Origin: an uncultured Caulobacterales bacterium
GTDB lineage: Bacteria > Pseudomonadota > Alphaproteobacteria > Caulobacterales > Caulobacteraceae
Assembly (NCBI GenBank): GCA_903858685.1
Contig: CAIOJR010000023.1
Location: forward strand, 1-64,000
Length of the DNA stretch: 64,000 nucleotides
Direction of reading: 5' to 3'
Position numbers and translations under genes: made by a program. The notes under the pieces are model-generated. The model saw only the letters and a list, made by a program, of their open reading frames with translations. It was not told where the DNA came from and ran no database searches. Below, piece by piece: positions 9,887 through 19,455 of this stretch (positions are counted from its first letter, which is position 1; every line of letters begins with the position of its first letter).

Positions 9887-11053
9887 CTAGAGGAAGTCAG
9901 CGCGCACGTCCACGCTGGAGTGACGGCCAACCGCGCTCAGATGCTGATCGAGCCAAGTTCTGGCCGCTTCGCGTCCCCTCGCCTTCAATTCGGTCAGGAA
10001 TCCGAGGTCGGTATTGAATTTGGACGTCAGGGGCAGATCCGCCAGATATCCATCGGATGTGATCATGTGCAGGCGCACCGGCTTGTAGCGCGCCCTGCCC
10101 TTGTCATTGAGCAGGTCCTCCTCCACCAGCCGGTTGACAAAGGCGGCGGCCCGAAACTCCGAAATCAGGGTGGCGTTGAAGCTGATCTCGTTCAGACGGT
10201 CGATGATCTCGACCGAATCATGAGGCGTGTTCGCCCGTCTAAATGGGTTGAGATTAATGACCAGCACATCGCGCGGCAGATCGCCGTAGAACAGGGGCCA
10301 GAGCGGCGGGTCGGCCAGATACCCGCCGTCCCAATAGGCCTCGCCGTCAATCTCGACCGCCTGAAACAGCTGCGGCAAACAGGCCGAGGCCATGATGTGC
10401 CGGCAGGTCAGGCTCTGTTCGCGAAAGATGCTCAATCGGCCCGACCGCACCTGGGTGGCGGCGATGAACAGCTGGATCGCTGAATGAGCGCGCAATTGCT
10501 CGAAATCGACCACCGCATCGAGCACGTCGCGCAACGGATTGAGATTGAACGGATTAAGTTGATAGGGGGAAAGCCCGACGCCTGGACCGGCGGCCAGGCT
10601 CTCGGCCATGCTCTGAGCCGCCGCCATGAACGGGTTGGCGGCGCTGAACGGATTGGCCCCGCCAAGAGCGCCGTCTAGGCTCTTGCGCCAGAAGCTGCCC
10701 GCCGCGGTCGGATCCAGCTGGCCAAAGGGACTATGCGGCCCCGCCAGACTGATCTCGCGCCAGAAGCGGTCAAGCTGTCGACGTGCGCCCTCATGCCCCC
10801 CCTTGCTGAGACCATCGGCCATGACCACCGCGTTCATGGCGCCCGCGGAGGCGCCGGACGCCGCGGCCGGGGACAGGCGTCCATCCTCGAGCAACGCATC
10901 GAGCGCCCCCCATTCAAAGGCGCCGTGCGAGCCGCCGCCTTGCAGAGCCAGACAGATCCGGCGTGGGTGAGCGCCGGTCAAGATCTGGCCCCCAAGGCGC
11001 TGCAACGCCTCACTGGGCCGTCCATCCGCCGTCGACCGGCAGACTGGCGCCAT
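9887..11053 (-). CDS. patatin-like phospholipase (DUF3734-type)
   Basis: 'CLALQGGGSHGAFEWGALDALL' oxyanion hole, 'GASAGAMNA' nucleophile elbow, 'WDGGYLADPPLWPL' catalytic Asp; N-terminus uncertain. Confidence 0.88.
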   Translation of the reverse strand: MAPVCRSTADGRPSEALQRLGGQILTGAHPRRICLALQGGGSHGAFEWGALDALLEDGRLSPAAASGASAGAMNAVVMADGLSKGGHEGARRQLDRFWREISLAGPHSPFGQLDPTAAGSFWRKSLDGALGGANPFSAANPFMAAAQSMAESLAAGPGVGLSPYQLNPFNLNPLRDVLDAVVDFEQLRAHSAIQLFIAATQVRSGRLSIFREQSLTCRHIMASACLPQLFQAVEIDGEAYWDGGYLADPPLWPLFYGDLPRDVLVINLNPFRRANTPHDSVEIIDRLNEISFNATLISEFRAAAFVNRLVEEDLLNDKGRARYKPVRLHMITSDGYLADLPLTSKFNTDLGFLTELKARGREAARTWLDQHLSAVGRHSSVDVRADFL

Positions 11054-11801
11054 TGACCGAAGCGCCGGCGTCGGACACCAGATAGAGCAGCAAGCCGTTC
11101 AGCTGTTCAAAGGTGACAAAGGCCTTGGTCGGTTGCGCCGCCAGTATGACATTGCGCATCACCTCCTCCTCGCTGATGCCGCGGGCCTTGGCCTGATCGG
11201 CGATCTGGGCCTCGACCAGAGGGGTCTTCACATAGCCGGGGCAGATGGCGTTCACGGTCACGCCAAAGGTCGCGAGTTCCAGTGCCGCGGTCTTGGTCAG
11301 ACCCAGTATGCCGTGCTTGGCCGCCACATAGGCGGACTTGAAGGGCGAGGCCACCAGGCCGTGCGCCGAAGCGAGATTGACGATCCGCCCCCGTTTCTGC
11401 GCCTTCATCATCGGTATGGCCGCGCGGGTCGCATGGAAGGCCGAGGTCAGGTTGATGGCGATGATCTGATCCCACTTCTCTATGGGAAAATCCTCGATCG
11501 GGCTGACAAACTGGATGCCGGCGTTGTTGACCAGTATGTCCAGCCGTCCAAAGCTGCGCTGCGCCAAGGCCACCATATCGGCGATTTCAGCCGGCTTGGT
11601 CATATCGGCGGGGTGGTACAGCACCTCCACGCCGTGCTGGGCGGACATCTCGGCCCGCGTCGCCTCAATCGTCGTCGGGTCGCCAAGCCCGTTCAGGATC
11701 ACCCGGGCGCCATTGGCGGCGAGGGCGGACGCGAGCGCATGACCTATGCCGCTGGTGGAGCCTGTGACGATCGCCGCCTGGCCCTTGAGACTTGTCGACA
11801 T
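11010..11801 (-). CDS. bdhA: 3-hydroxybutyrate dehydrogenase (SDR)
   Basis: 'AAIVTGSTSGIGHALASALAANGARVILNG', 'LVNNAGIQFVSPIEDFP', 'SAYVAAKHGILGLTK', 'CPGYVKTPLVEAQI'. Confidence 0.92.
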   Translation of the reverse strand: MSTSLKGQAAIVTGSTSGIGHALASALAANGARVILNGLGDPTTIEATRAEMSAQHGVEVLYHPADMTKPAEIADMVALAQRSFGRLDILVNNAGIQFVSPIEDFPIEKWDQIIAINLTSAFHATRAAIPMMKAQKRGRIVNLASAHGLVASPFKSAYVAAKHGILGLTKTAALELATFGVTVNAICPGYVKTPLVEAQIADQAKARGISEEEVMRNVILAAQPTKAFVTFEQLNGLLLYLVSDAGASVNGASLPVDGGWTAQ

Positions 11802-11820
11802 GGTGGAGGCTCCCGCTGAA

Positions 11821-11841
11821 TAAGAGGTGGCCCGCCTCTTA
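11821..11841 (-). other. intergenic hairpin between yaaA and bdhA
   Basis: TAAGAGG-tggcccg-CCTCTTA, 7-bp perfect arms. Confidence 0.45.
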
Positions 11842-11885
11842 CCATGCTGCGCCGCAATAGGGGAGGGCGGCGAAGGCCCGCCGCT

Positions 11886-12692
11886 TCACGCTTCCGAGAC
11901 CGCCATAGGCGTTCCCGGCGCAGGCTGCGGCCTTGTGAACACCCATTCGGCGGGACCAGACAGGTCGGCCCGGTAGGCATAGCCCGCCCGGTTGAAGTCC
12001 TTGAGCCCTTCAACGCGATCGATCCGGTGATCGACGGCGTAGCGGGTCATCAGACCCCGCGCCGTCTTGGCGAACATGCCCAGATTGCGAAGAATGTCCT
12101 CCCGCTCCTGCTTGAAGACACAGCTGACCACGGGACGTTTCAGCGCGCGCAGGTCCACAGCGCCGAAATATTCCTGACTGGCCAGATTGACCAGGGTCGG
12201 ATCGGCGTGACCCTTCAATTCCTGGGACAGCGCCCTGGCGATCCGGTCGCCCCAGAAGTCATACAGGGTAGCGCCCCGGTCGGTTGAAAGTCTTACCCCC
12301 ATTTCCAGGCGGTAGGGCTGAAGACGATCCAGGGGTCGCAGCACCCCATAAAGGCCGGACAGGATGCGAACATGCTCCTGAGCCCAGTCCAGAGCCTCAG
12401 CATCCAGCGTGCGGGCCTTCAACCCCTCATAGACATCGCCGGCGAAGGCCAGCGCCGCCTGTATGCCCGAAGCCTTGTCGGGATGGGTCTGAAAGGCGGC
12501 GAACCGCTCCACATTCAGATCCGCAAGCTTTTCCGAAATATGCATCATGCGCATCAGGTCGGCCCGCGACAGTTTGCGAGCGGTCTGGGCCAGCTTGGCA
12601 ATGTCGCGCGTCATCACCGGCTGGGTCACAGGCAGGCCTTCGGGCGTCGGCGAAAAATCCAGCGTCTTGGCTGGCGACAGGACGATGAGCAT
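11886..12692 (-). CDS. yaaA: peroxide stress protein YaaA (DUF328)
   Basis: 'MLIVLSPAKTLDF', 'GLYGVLRPLDRLQPYRLEMG', 'NLASQEYFGAVD'. Confidence 0.95.
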   Translation of the reverse strand: MLIVLSPAKTLDFSPTPEGLPVTQPVMTRDIAKLAQTARKLSRADLMRMMHISEKLADLNVERFAAFQTHPDKASGIQAALAFAGDVYEGLKARTLDAEALDWAQEHVRILSGLYGVLRPLDRLQPYRLEMGVRLSTDRGATLYDFWGDRIARALSQELKGHADPTLVNLASQEYFGAVDLRALKRPVVSCVFKQEREDILRNLGMFAKTARGLMTRYAVDHRIDRVEGLKDFNRAGYAYRADLSGPAEWVFTRPQPAPGTPMAVSEA

Positions 12693-12807
12693 CAGGTCCT
12701 CACAGGGTCGTTCGGGCCGAGTCGGTCCCCGACAGCGTCGCGCGCTGACTTAGTGTATCGGCAGGCCAAGCGCCAGAGGCGGTCGATGATGCCTGTGCGC
12801 GAACCCT

Positions 12808-13281
12808 TCACCGGTGGCGGTGCTCACCGCCATAGGAGCGACCCTTTTTGTCCGTATAGTCGCCATCAGCCGTCACTTTCAGATCTATATCCGGATAGTC
12901 ACAAGCGTCTTCCCCAGGGCGGGCGGAGCCGATTTCAAGCAGAACCGCCTCGCGGTCGGACCGGTTCTGCAGGTGGTGCCCATTCGCCTCGCCGGCAGGA
13001 AAACCGGCGCAGTCGCCCGCCCCCAGCAGTTCCTCCCCGTGATCAGTGACCAGGACGACCTCGCCCTCCAGCACCATCACGAATTCATCTTCATGACTGT
13101 GCCAATGGCGCTGAATCGACCAGGCGCCGGGGGGCAGCCGGTGAAGATTGACGCCAAACTGGGTCAGACCCGCCGACAACCCCAATCGCCAGCGCATCCG
13201 CTCCCGACACGGTGCGGCAAACGGCGCGGGATATCGCGTTCCATGCTTGGTCGGCGCCGTCGAAATATCAATCCGCTTCAA
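12808..13281 (-). CDS. cupin domain protein
   Basis: 'LPPGAWSIQRHWHSHEDEFVMVLEGEVVLVTDHGEELLGAGDCAGFPAGEANGHHL'; TTG start at 13281 preceded by GAGGAGA. Confidence 0.85.
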   Translation of the reverse strand: MKRIDISTAPTKHGTRYPAPFAAPCRERMRWRLGLSAGLTQFGVNLHRLPPGAWSIQRHWHSHEDEFVMVLEGEVVLVTDHGEELLGAGDCAGFPAGEANGHHLQNRSDREAVLLEIGSARPGEDACDYPDIDLKVTADGDYTDKKGRSYGGEHRHR

Positions 13282-13365
13282 AACCGTTCTCCTCGCCGGC
13301 CGGGATGCCTCAGCGGCTTCGCAAACCACTTTCGCTTGACCCAAGGCTAGCCTAAAGCTCAGTTC

Positions 13366-14529
13366 ATGCGCCAAACAAGCTTGAATGATCCGGTCAATCT
13401 GGCCCGCGACCTCATCCGCCGCCCCTCTGTGACGCCGGCGGACGCCGGGGCCATGGACATTGTGGAACAGGCGCTGGCCGCGCTCGGCTTCACCTGTCGG
13501 CGCATGCGTTTCGGCGAGATAGAGAACCTCTACGCCAGACGCGGTCAGACCGGACGAAACCTGTGTTTCGCGGGTCATACCGATGTCGTGCCCGTGGGCG
13601 ACGCCGCGGCCTGGACCCGTCCGCCCTTCGCCGCGGAGATCGCCGAATCACTGATCTGGGGCCGGGGCGCGGTCGATATGAAAAGCGCCATCGCCGCCTA
13701 TATCGCCGCGACGGCGGACGCCATTGACGCAGGAGAGGCCAACGGCTCCCTCTCCTTCCTGATCACTGGCGATGAAGAGGGTCAGGCTCGCGACGGCACC
13801 CGTGCGGTCGTTGCGCAACTGATCGCCGAGGGCGAGCGCATCGACCATTGTCTGGTCGGGGAGCCGACCTCGTCTGCCCGGCTCGGCGACATGATCAAGG
13901 TCGGACGGCGCGGCAGCCTCAATGCCTGGATCACGGTCGAGGGCGTTCAGGGCCATGTCGCCTATCCGGATCGTGCGGCCAATCCGGCGCCGATTCTGAC
14001 CCGCCTGCTCACACGTCTGGACGCCCATCTGCTCGACGAGGGCTATTCCCAGTTCCAGCCGTCCAATCTGGAGATCACCGAAATCGAGATCGGCAATCCG
14101 GCCCAGAACATCATTCCGGCCCGAGCACGCGCGCGGCTCAATGTCCGGTTCAACCCGGCCCATACAGGCGCCAGCCTGATCGAATGGCTCGAGGCTGAAT
14201 GTCGCACCGCGGCGCAGGGCTTCAAGGGCGAAGTGATGCTCGACCCCGCCATATCGGGCGAGGCCTTCCTGACCGAGCCGGACGGCTTTGTCGAAGCCTG
14301 CATCGCGGCGATCCGGGCTGAAACCGGCGAGACCGCGGCGCTGTCCACCACAGGCGGGACATCCGACGCCCGCTTCATCCGCGACCTGTGCCCGGTCATC
14401 GAGTTCGGGCTGGTCGGGACGACCATGCATATGGTCGATGAACGCGCGCCCGTGGCGGAGGTGGAGGCCCTGTCGCGCATCTATCGCCGGATCATCAAAA
14501 CATATTTCACAGCCGGAACAGCGCAGTGA
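13366..14529 (+). CDS. dapE: succinyl-diaminopimelate desuccinylase
   Basis: 'LIRRPSVTPADAGAMDIVE', 'FAGHTDVVPVGD', 'WGRGAVDMKS', 'TGDEEGQA', 'TTGGTSDARFI'. Confidence 0.95.
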   Translation: MRQTSLNDPVNLARDLIRRPSVTPADAGAMDIVEQALAALGFTCRRMRFGEIENLYARRGQTGRNLCFAGHTDVVPVGDAAAWTRPPFAAEIAESLIWGRGAVDMKSAIAAYIAATADAIDAGEANGSLSFLITGDEEGQARDGTRAVVAQLIAEGERIDHCLVGEPTSSARLGDMIKVGRRGSLNAWITVEGVQGHVAYPDRAANPAPILTRLLTRLDAHLLDEGYSQFQPSNLEITEIEIGNPAQNIIPARARARLNVRFNPAHTGASLIEWLEAECRTAAQGFKGEVMLDPAISGEAFLTEPDGFVEACIAAIRAETGETAALSTTGGTSDARFIRDLCPVIEFGLVGTTMHMVDERAPVAEVEALSRIYRRIIKTYFTAGTAQ

Positions 14530-15113
14530 GCCGTGCGCCGACCCACAGCCTGAGCCGCGATAGCCTGGCCGCCGCCAGCGGAGTCTGGCGTCTGCTGCGT
14601 TTTGATCCGACATGGTCTGAGCGGTTCGACCTTACCCGGCTGGGGCTGGTGCGCTCCTTCTTCGCCCAGATTCTGGTCCTGCCTTTGGTCGTGATGTTCG
14701 CGGTTCTGACCGAGCGGGCGGACACCGGCGCCGTGACGCAAAACCTGGTGTGGCGGACGATCCTGTCCGATGTCATCGGCGTCGTGGGCTATCCCCTGAT
14801 CGTGGCCCTGATCGCGCGGCTCTTGCGCCTCAAGCGCTGGGGCGCCTTCATCGCTGTATTGAACTGGGCCGACCTGATTTTTGGCCTGATCTTCGCTGCG
14901 CTGAGCGCCCTGACCCTGCTAGGCGAACAGGGTCTGATGGTCTTGCGGATCATCTGGCTGCTGATCCTGGCGCCGATCCAGATTCTGTTCACCTGGCGCG
15001 CCGCGCGGGAAACCATGGCCAGCGACATCAGCGCCACCGTCTTGCTGGTCGTGATCGAACTGGCCCTGTCGATCGGCGCTGATCAACTGGCTGCCCTGAC
15101 CCTCCCCGCCTAG
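14526..15113 (+). CDS. hypothetical multi-pass membrane protein
   Basis: 195 aa with several hydrophobic helices; GTG start overlapping the dapE stop (GTGA). Confidence 0.65.
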   Translation: MSRAPTHSLSRDSLAAASGVWRLLRFDPTWSERFDLTRLGLVRSFFAQILVLPLVVMFAVLTERADTGAVTQNLVWRTILSDVIGVVGYPLIVALIARLLRLKRWGAFIAVLNWADLIFGLIFAALSALTLLGEQGLMVLRIIWLLILAPIQILFTWRAARETMASDISATVLLVVIELALSIGADQLAALTLPA

Positions 15114-15868
15114 CTGTGCGCCTCGAAATCCGGATATTCCACGCCTGACAGATAGAGGCCGTGCGACGGCGCAACCGGGGCGCAGGCCCGCCGGTCGCGC
15201 GCCTGAAGCGCTGTCGCGACATCATCTTCCGTCCACCGGCCGGACCCGACCTCCACCAGTGCGCCCACCATGGAGCGCACCTGGCGATGCAGGAAGGATC
15301 GGGCGGCGAAGCGGCAATGCACCTCCTCGCCGATGCGCTCGACGGTCGCCAGATCCAGCGTCTTGATCGGGCTTTTGGCCTGACAGGCCAGATCGCGAAA
15401 TGTGGTGAAGTCGTGGGTCCCCAACAGGCGCTTCGCAGCGGCGGCCATGGCGATTGCATCCAGCGGCGTGCGAACCCAGAAGACCCGGCCCTTTTCGATG
15501 GCGGGCGGCGGCTTTCGATCCAGCACGCGATAGAGATAGCGCCGCCCGCGCGCCGAAAATCGCGCGTGAAAATCCGCCGGCGCCACAACAACCCTCAAGA
15601 CACTGATCGGCGCGGGGACAAGGTGGGCGTTCAGCGCATCGCGGACCACATCGGCTTTCCAGTCCCTGGTAAGATCGAGGTGAATCACCTGGTGAGTGGC
15701 GTGCACGCCCGTATCGGTCCGACCCGCCGCATGCAGCCGCAGACGCTCGCCGCAAAAGCGCAGGACCGCCTCTTCGATGGCGCCCTGAACTGTGGGCAGG
15801 TTATCCTGAGCCTGAAAGCCCCGGAATGGTCCGCCGTCATATTCGATGTCGAGCCTGTATCGGGGCAT
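15110..15868 (-). CDS. truA: tRNA pseudouridine(38-40) synthase TruA
   Basis: '[34 protein letters not shown]', 'AAGRTDTGVHATHQVIH', 'FLHRQVRSMVGAL'. Confidence 0.96.
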   Translation of the reverse strand: MPRYRLDIEYDGGPFRGFQAQDNLPTVQGAIEEAVLRFCGERLRLHAAGRTDTGVHATHQVIHLDLTRDWKADVVRDALNAHLVPAPISVLRVVVAPADFHARFSARGRRYLYRVLDRKPPPAIEKGRVFWVRTPLDAIAMAAAAKRLLGTHDFTTFRDLACQAKSPIKTLDLATVERIGEEVHCRFAARSFLHRQVRSMVGALVEVGSGRWTEDDVATALQARDRRACAPVAPSHGLYLSGVEYPDFEAHS

Positions 15869-16809
15869 CAGCTCAGCCGCACGCCCGGCTTGACCGGCGC
15901 GCCCCGCAGAAAGTCCTGTGCGCTGGCCGCGCTGCGCCCCTCCCTTTGCAACCGGGTCAGACGCACCGCCCCTGTTTGACAGGCCACCAGCAGAGCATCA
16001 TCCAGCACCTGACCCGGCGCGCCGGACGCCGCCGTTGCTTCCCATCGCGAGCCCAGCGCCTTGACCCGCACCGGGCCCTTGGCGGTCGGCGTCTCGAACC
16101 AGGCGCCGGGAAAAGGCGACAGGCCCCGGATCTGGCGATCAATCTGTTCCGCCGGACGCGACCAGTCGATCCGCGCCTCTGCCGGGCTGATCTTGCGGGC
16201 ATAGGTGGCGCCGTCCTGGGCCTGTGGCGTCTCTGTCGCGCGGCCTTGGGCGATGGCGTCCAGCGCAAGCGGCCAGAGCCCGGCGCCAAGCTCGGCCAGC
16301 CGGTCGTGCAGGAGGCCTGCGGTGTCTTCCGGACCAATGGGCGTGCGCGCGGTGAACAGGACCGGTCCTTCATCCAGGCCCGCGCTCATGCGCATGACCT
16401 GCACGCCGGTCTCGGAATCGCCCGCCATGATCGCCCGTTGAATCGGCGCGGCGCCCCGCCATCGGGGCAGGAGCGAGCCGTGAAGGTTGAACGCGCCAAG
16501 CCTGGGCGTATCCAGAACGGCAGGCAACAGGATCTGGCCATAGGCCACCACCACCGCCAGATCGAGATCCAGCGCCTGAAACGCTTCGACGGCGTCTGGC
16601 GCCTTCATCGAGTAGGGCGAGCGGACAGGAATGCCGACGCTTTCGGCATAGACCTGCACGGGAGAAGGTTGCAGGCTCTGGCCCCGACCGCGCGGCGACG
16701 GCGGTTGGGTATAGACGCAGACCACCTGATGGCCCGCCTCGACAATGGCTTTCAGGCTGACCACCGCAAAATGCGGCGTACCCATAAAGGCGATGCGGAG
16801 CGCGCTCAT
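15868..16809 (-). CDS. fmt: methionyl-tRNA formyltransferase
   Basis: '[40 protein letters not shown]', '[21 protein letters not shown]'. Confidence 0.97.
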   Translation of the reverse strand: MSALRIAFMGTPHFAVVSLKAIVEAGHQVVCVYTQPPSPRGRGQSLQPSPVQVYAESVGIPVRSPYSMKAPDAVEAFQALDLDLAVVVAYGQILLPAVLDTPRLGAFNLHGSLLPRWRGAAPIQRAIMAGDSETGVQVMRMSAGLDEGPVLFTARTPIGPEDTAGLLHDRLAELGAGLWPLALDAIAQGRATETPQAQDGATYARKISPAEARIDWSRPAEQIDRQIRGLSPFPGAWFETPTAKGPVRVKALGSRWEATAASGAPGQVLDDALLVACQTGAVRLTRLQREGRSAASAQDFLRGAPVKPGVRLS

Positions 16810-17501
16810 CGGGTTTGCCAGGGATGTACGGCCGAGCCGCGAATGAAGCCGACCGTTGCGCCCGACAGTCCGACAATGATGAACTGAACCGCCATGGCGC
16901 AGAGAACCAGACCCAAGACCCGCACCACGATCATCATGCCAATCCGCCCCAGAAGCTTGCTGATCACCCGGCTGAGCAAAAAGGCGATCAGGATTGACAG
17001 GGCCACGGCGGCGATGGCGCCAATACCGGAAATGCGGCTTGGCCAGTCATCGGCCTCCGACGCATAGATGACCACCGCGGAAATCGCACCCGGCCCGACC
17101 AGCAAGGGCATGCCAAAGGGTACAATCATCCGCTCGAAATGACGTCTGGCATGTTCGCCTGCGCCCAGAGGCTCGCCATTTTCGTCAAACAGGGCGCCGT
17201 CGATGTCGGATTCGCCTTCCTCCTCCTTGGCCATGTTCAGCCCCAGAATCAGCAACATCACGCCGCCGGCGATGCGGAAGGCGGGCATGGAAATGCCGAA
17301 AAATTGCAGCATGGCTGTGCCGGTGATGTAGAAAAACGAGAGAAAGCCGGCCGCAAACAGCGCGATATAGAGCGCCAGACGTCGCTGCGCGCCCTTGGGC
17401 ACGCCGCGCGTGGCGGCGGCGAACAGGGGCACATTGCCAACCGGATCGATCAGGGCGAACAGGGCGATAAAGAAGTTGACCGCGACTTCAAGCTGGCCCA
17501 T
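16806..17501 (-). CDS. MarC family membrane protein
   Basis: '[21 protein letters not shown]', '[20 protein letters not shown]'. Confidence 0.9.
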   Translation of the reverse strand: MGQLEVAVNFFIALFALIDPVGNVPLFAAATRGVPKGAQRRLALYIALFAAGFLSFFYITGTAMLQFFGISMPAFRIAGGVMLLILGLNMAKEEEGESDIDGALFDENGEPLGAGEHARRHFERMIVPFGMPLLVGPGAISAVVIYASEADDWPSRISGIGAIAAVALSILIAFLLSRVISKLLGRIGMMIVVRVLGLVLCAMAVQFIIVGLSGATVGFIRGSAVHPWQTR

Positions 17502-17587
17502 CAGATTTCCTTCAGCATCATCTTACACACCGCCGAACCCGGAAAATCACCTTTCCGGGCCGCATTCTCACGCGAGAGGCCCAAGCC

Positions 17588-18307
17588 ATGCCCGCAGACC
17601 CCCGCCTGATCGTCGCGCTTGACACGCCCACCCGCAAGGAGGCTGAGCGACTCGCGGCGTCTCTGGACGAGGCTGTATCCTTTTACAAGATCGGCCTGCA
17701 ACTGTTCGCCAGCGACGGCATGGCGCTGGCGCGGGATCTGAAAGCCCAGGGCAAGCAATTGTTCCTCGACTGGAAGCTTCACGACATCGGCGCCACGGTG
17801 GAGAAGGCGACCGCGGCCGTGGTGGCTTCAGGCGCATGCGACCTACTGACGGTGCACGCCGAACCACAGGTGATGGCGGCCGCTGTGCGCGGGCGAGCCG
17901 GCGAAAGATCGGCCCGCATACTGGGTGTGACCGTATTGACCAGTCTCGATGACGACGCCCTGAGCGCGCTCGGCTATGGGCTGTCGGTGCGTGATCTGGT
18001 GGAGCGCCGTATCCGGCAGGCGCTGGACGCCGGCGTGGACGGGGTGGTGGCGAGCCCGTTTGAAGCGGCCCTGGCGCGTAAGATCGGCGGGCCGGATTTT
18101 CTGGTCGTGACGCCGGGCGTGCGACCGGCGGGCGCATCGATGGACGATCAGGCGCGCGCCTCCACGCCGGCCGACGCTTTGCGCTCCGGCGCCAGCCATC
18201 TGGTCTGCGGGCGTCCGATCACGGCTGCTCGCGATCCGCATGCGGCGGCAGTCGCCATCACGACCGAAATGGCGCAGGCCCTGAAAAGCAAGACGACCGG
18301 CGCCTGA
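17588..18307 (+). CDS. pyrF: orotidine-5'-phosphate decarboxylase
   Basis: 'LIVALDTPTRKEAERLA', 'LDWKLHDIGATVEKA', 'VVTPGVRPAG', 'VCGRPIT'. Confidence 0.96.
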   Translation: MPADPRLIVALDTPTRKEAERLAASLDEAVSFYKIGLQLFASDGMALARDLKAQGKQLFLDWKLHDIGATVEKATAAVVASGACDLLTVHAEPQVMAAAVRGRAGERSARILGVTVLTSLDDDALSALGYGLSVRDLVERRIRQALDAGVDGVVASPFEAALARKIGGPDFLVVTPGVRPAGASMDDQARASTPADALRSGASHLVCGRPITAARDPHAAAVAITTEMAQALKSKTTGA

Positions 18308-18324
18308 ACACCGGACGCCGGTCG
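18294..18324. terminator. hairpin between convergent pyrF and the repeat protein gene
   Basis: CGACCGGCG ... CGCCGGTCG, 9-bp perfect arms overlapping the pyrF 3' end; no clear U tract. Confidence 0.35.
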
Positions 18325-18356
18325 CATGATCAACTGACGGATCTCATGCCTGCGCT

Positions 18357-19292
18357 CTACCTGCCGCAGTGGCATGGCGGCGGAGGCTTGGCGCATCCGC
18401 AGCCATTCTGTCCACCGCTGCCTACCCCGCCATGATAGCCGCCGTGGCCGCCGCCGTGGAACCCGCCATGCCCGCCGACGCCGCCGGAATAGCTGTAGCT
18501 GCTGGCGTTGGCGGATGCATTGGCCGAGGCTGACGCATTGGCGGAGGCCGAAGCGTTGGCCGCGACATTGTTGTTGATGGCGTTGTTGACCGAGACCTGG
18601 ACGCCGCTCCGGCTGGCGCTGTGCGACCCGACCCAGCCGGAAATATCGCCAAAGCCGGACAGGCCGGCATTGGCGCCGCCGCCCCCGCCGCCGCCATAAT
18701 AGCCGCCGCCGTCACCCCCGACGCCGCCGCCGGAATCGGAGTAGAAATGTTCTTCCTGAGGCGCTGCGCCGCAATTTCCGCAGGCAGGGGCGACCGGCGC
18801 AGGATAGGCGCGTCCCTGGGTCATGGCCTGCGCCTGAACACGGGCCTGAGCATCGGCATAGGCCTGCGCATAGGCGCGGGCATAGGCCTGGGCTTGAAAC
18901 TGGGCTTGGGCCTGAGCCTGGGCCGAATTGCGCTCGCCTGTCGCGGGCGGCGCGTAACGCGATTGGGGTTGGGGCGGCGCCGGCATGGGATGCAGGCCAT
19001 AGGGGGCCGGATAGGCGCAGGCGGACGCCGAACAGGGCGCTGGCGGCGGGGCCGCCAGACCGGGGGCGCAGTTGCACGGCGAAGCGACCATCTGGCCGTA
19101 TCCCCCTTGAGCGCCATAGATCACGGGCGCTTGCGCCGGAGTTTGCACCACATAGATCACTTGAGGCTGGGGCGTGCGCGGCCCCTGCGCATAGATCACC
19201 TGTTGCGCCTGAGCGCTGGCGACGGGGGTGCAGAGGGACGCCGCAGCCGCAACCGCGGCAAGGCCAGACCCAAAACTCCGGAAAAGAAACAT
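18357..19292 (-). CDS. secreted low-complexity Ala/Gln/Asn/Ser/Gly-rich repeat protein with Cys-rich C-terminus
   Basis: Signal peptide '[29 protein letters not shown]'; '[32 protein letters not shown]'; '[31 protein letters not shown]'; '[17 protein letters not shown]'; '[15 protein letters not shown]'. Confidence 0.75.
   Translation of the reverse strand: MFLFRSFGSGLAAVAAAASLCTPVASAQAQQVIYAQGPRTPQPQVIYVVQTPAQAPVIYGAQGGYGQMVASPCNCAPGLAAPPPAPCSASACAYPAPYGLHPMPAPPQPQSRYAPPATGERNSAQAQAQAQFQAQAYARAYAQAYADAQARVQAQAMTQGRAYPAPVAPACGNCGAAPQEEHFYSDSGGGVGGDGGGYYGGGGGGGANAGLSGFGDISGWVGSHSASRSGVQVSVNNAINNNVAANASASANASASANASANASSYSYSGGVGGHGGFHGGGHGGYHGGVGSGGQNGCGCAKPPPPCHCGR
18500..18575. repeat. short tandem-like coding repeat (Ala-Ser-Ala-Asn units)
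   Basis: + strand repeats of gcattggcc/gaggctgac/gcattggcg/gaggccgaa encode [13 protein letters not shown] on the minus strand. Confidence 0.6.
18823..18930. repeat. short tandem-like coding repeat (Gln-Ala / Tyr-Ala units)
   Basis: + strand 'cataggcctgcgcataggcgcgggcataggcctgggcttg...gggcttgggcctgagcctggg' encodes [26 protein letters not shown] on the minus strand. Confidence 0.6.
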
Positions 19293-19455
19293 GCTAGCGC
19301 TCCAAAACGGTACAGGACAGGCCATTCAGCCGCCTCTGGACCACTTGGTTTCAAGTCCGGCGCCACCCAGACGTCGCAAGACATTTGAGCCAAACGCTTG
19401 CGCAGCGGGGCGGGGTCCGCATACTCGCGCCTGCATACTCGTAAGGAGTCCCGTC

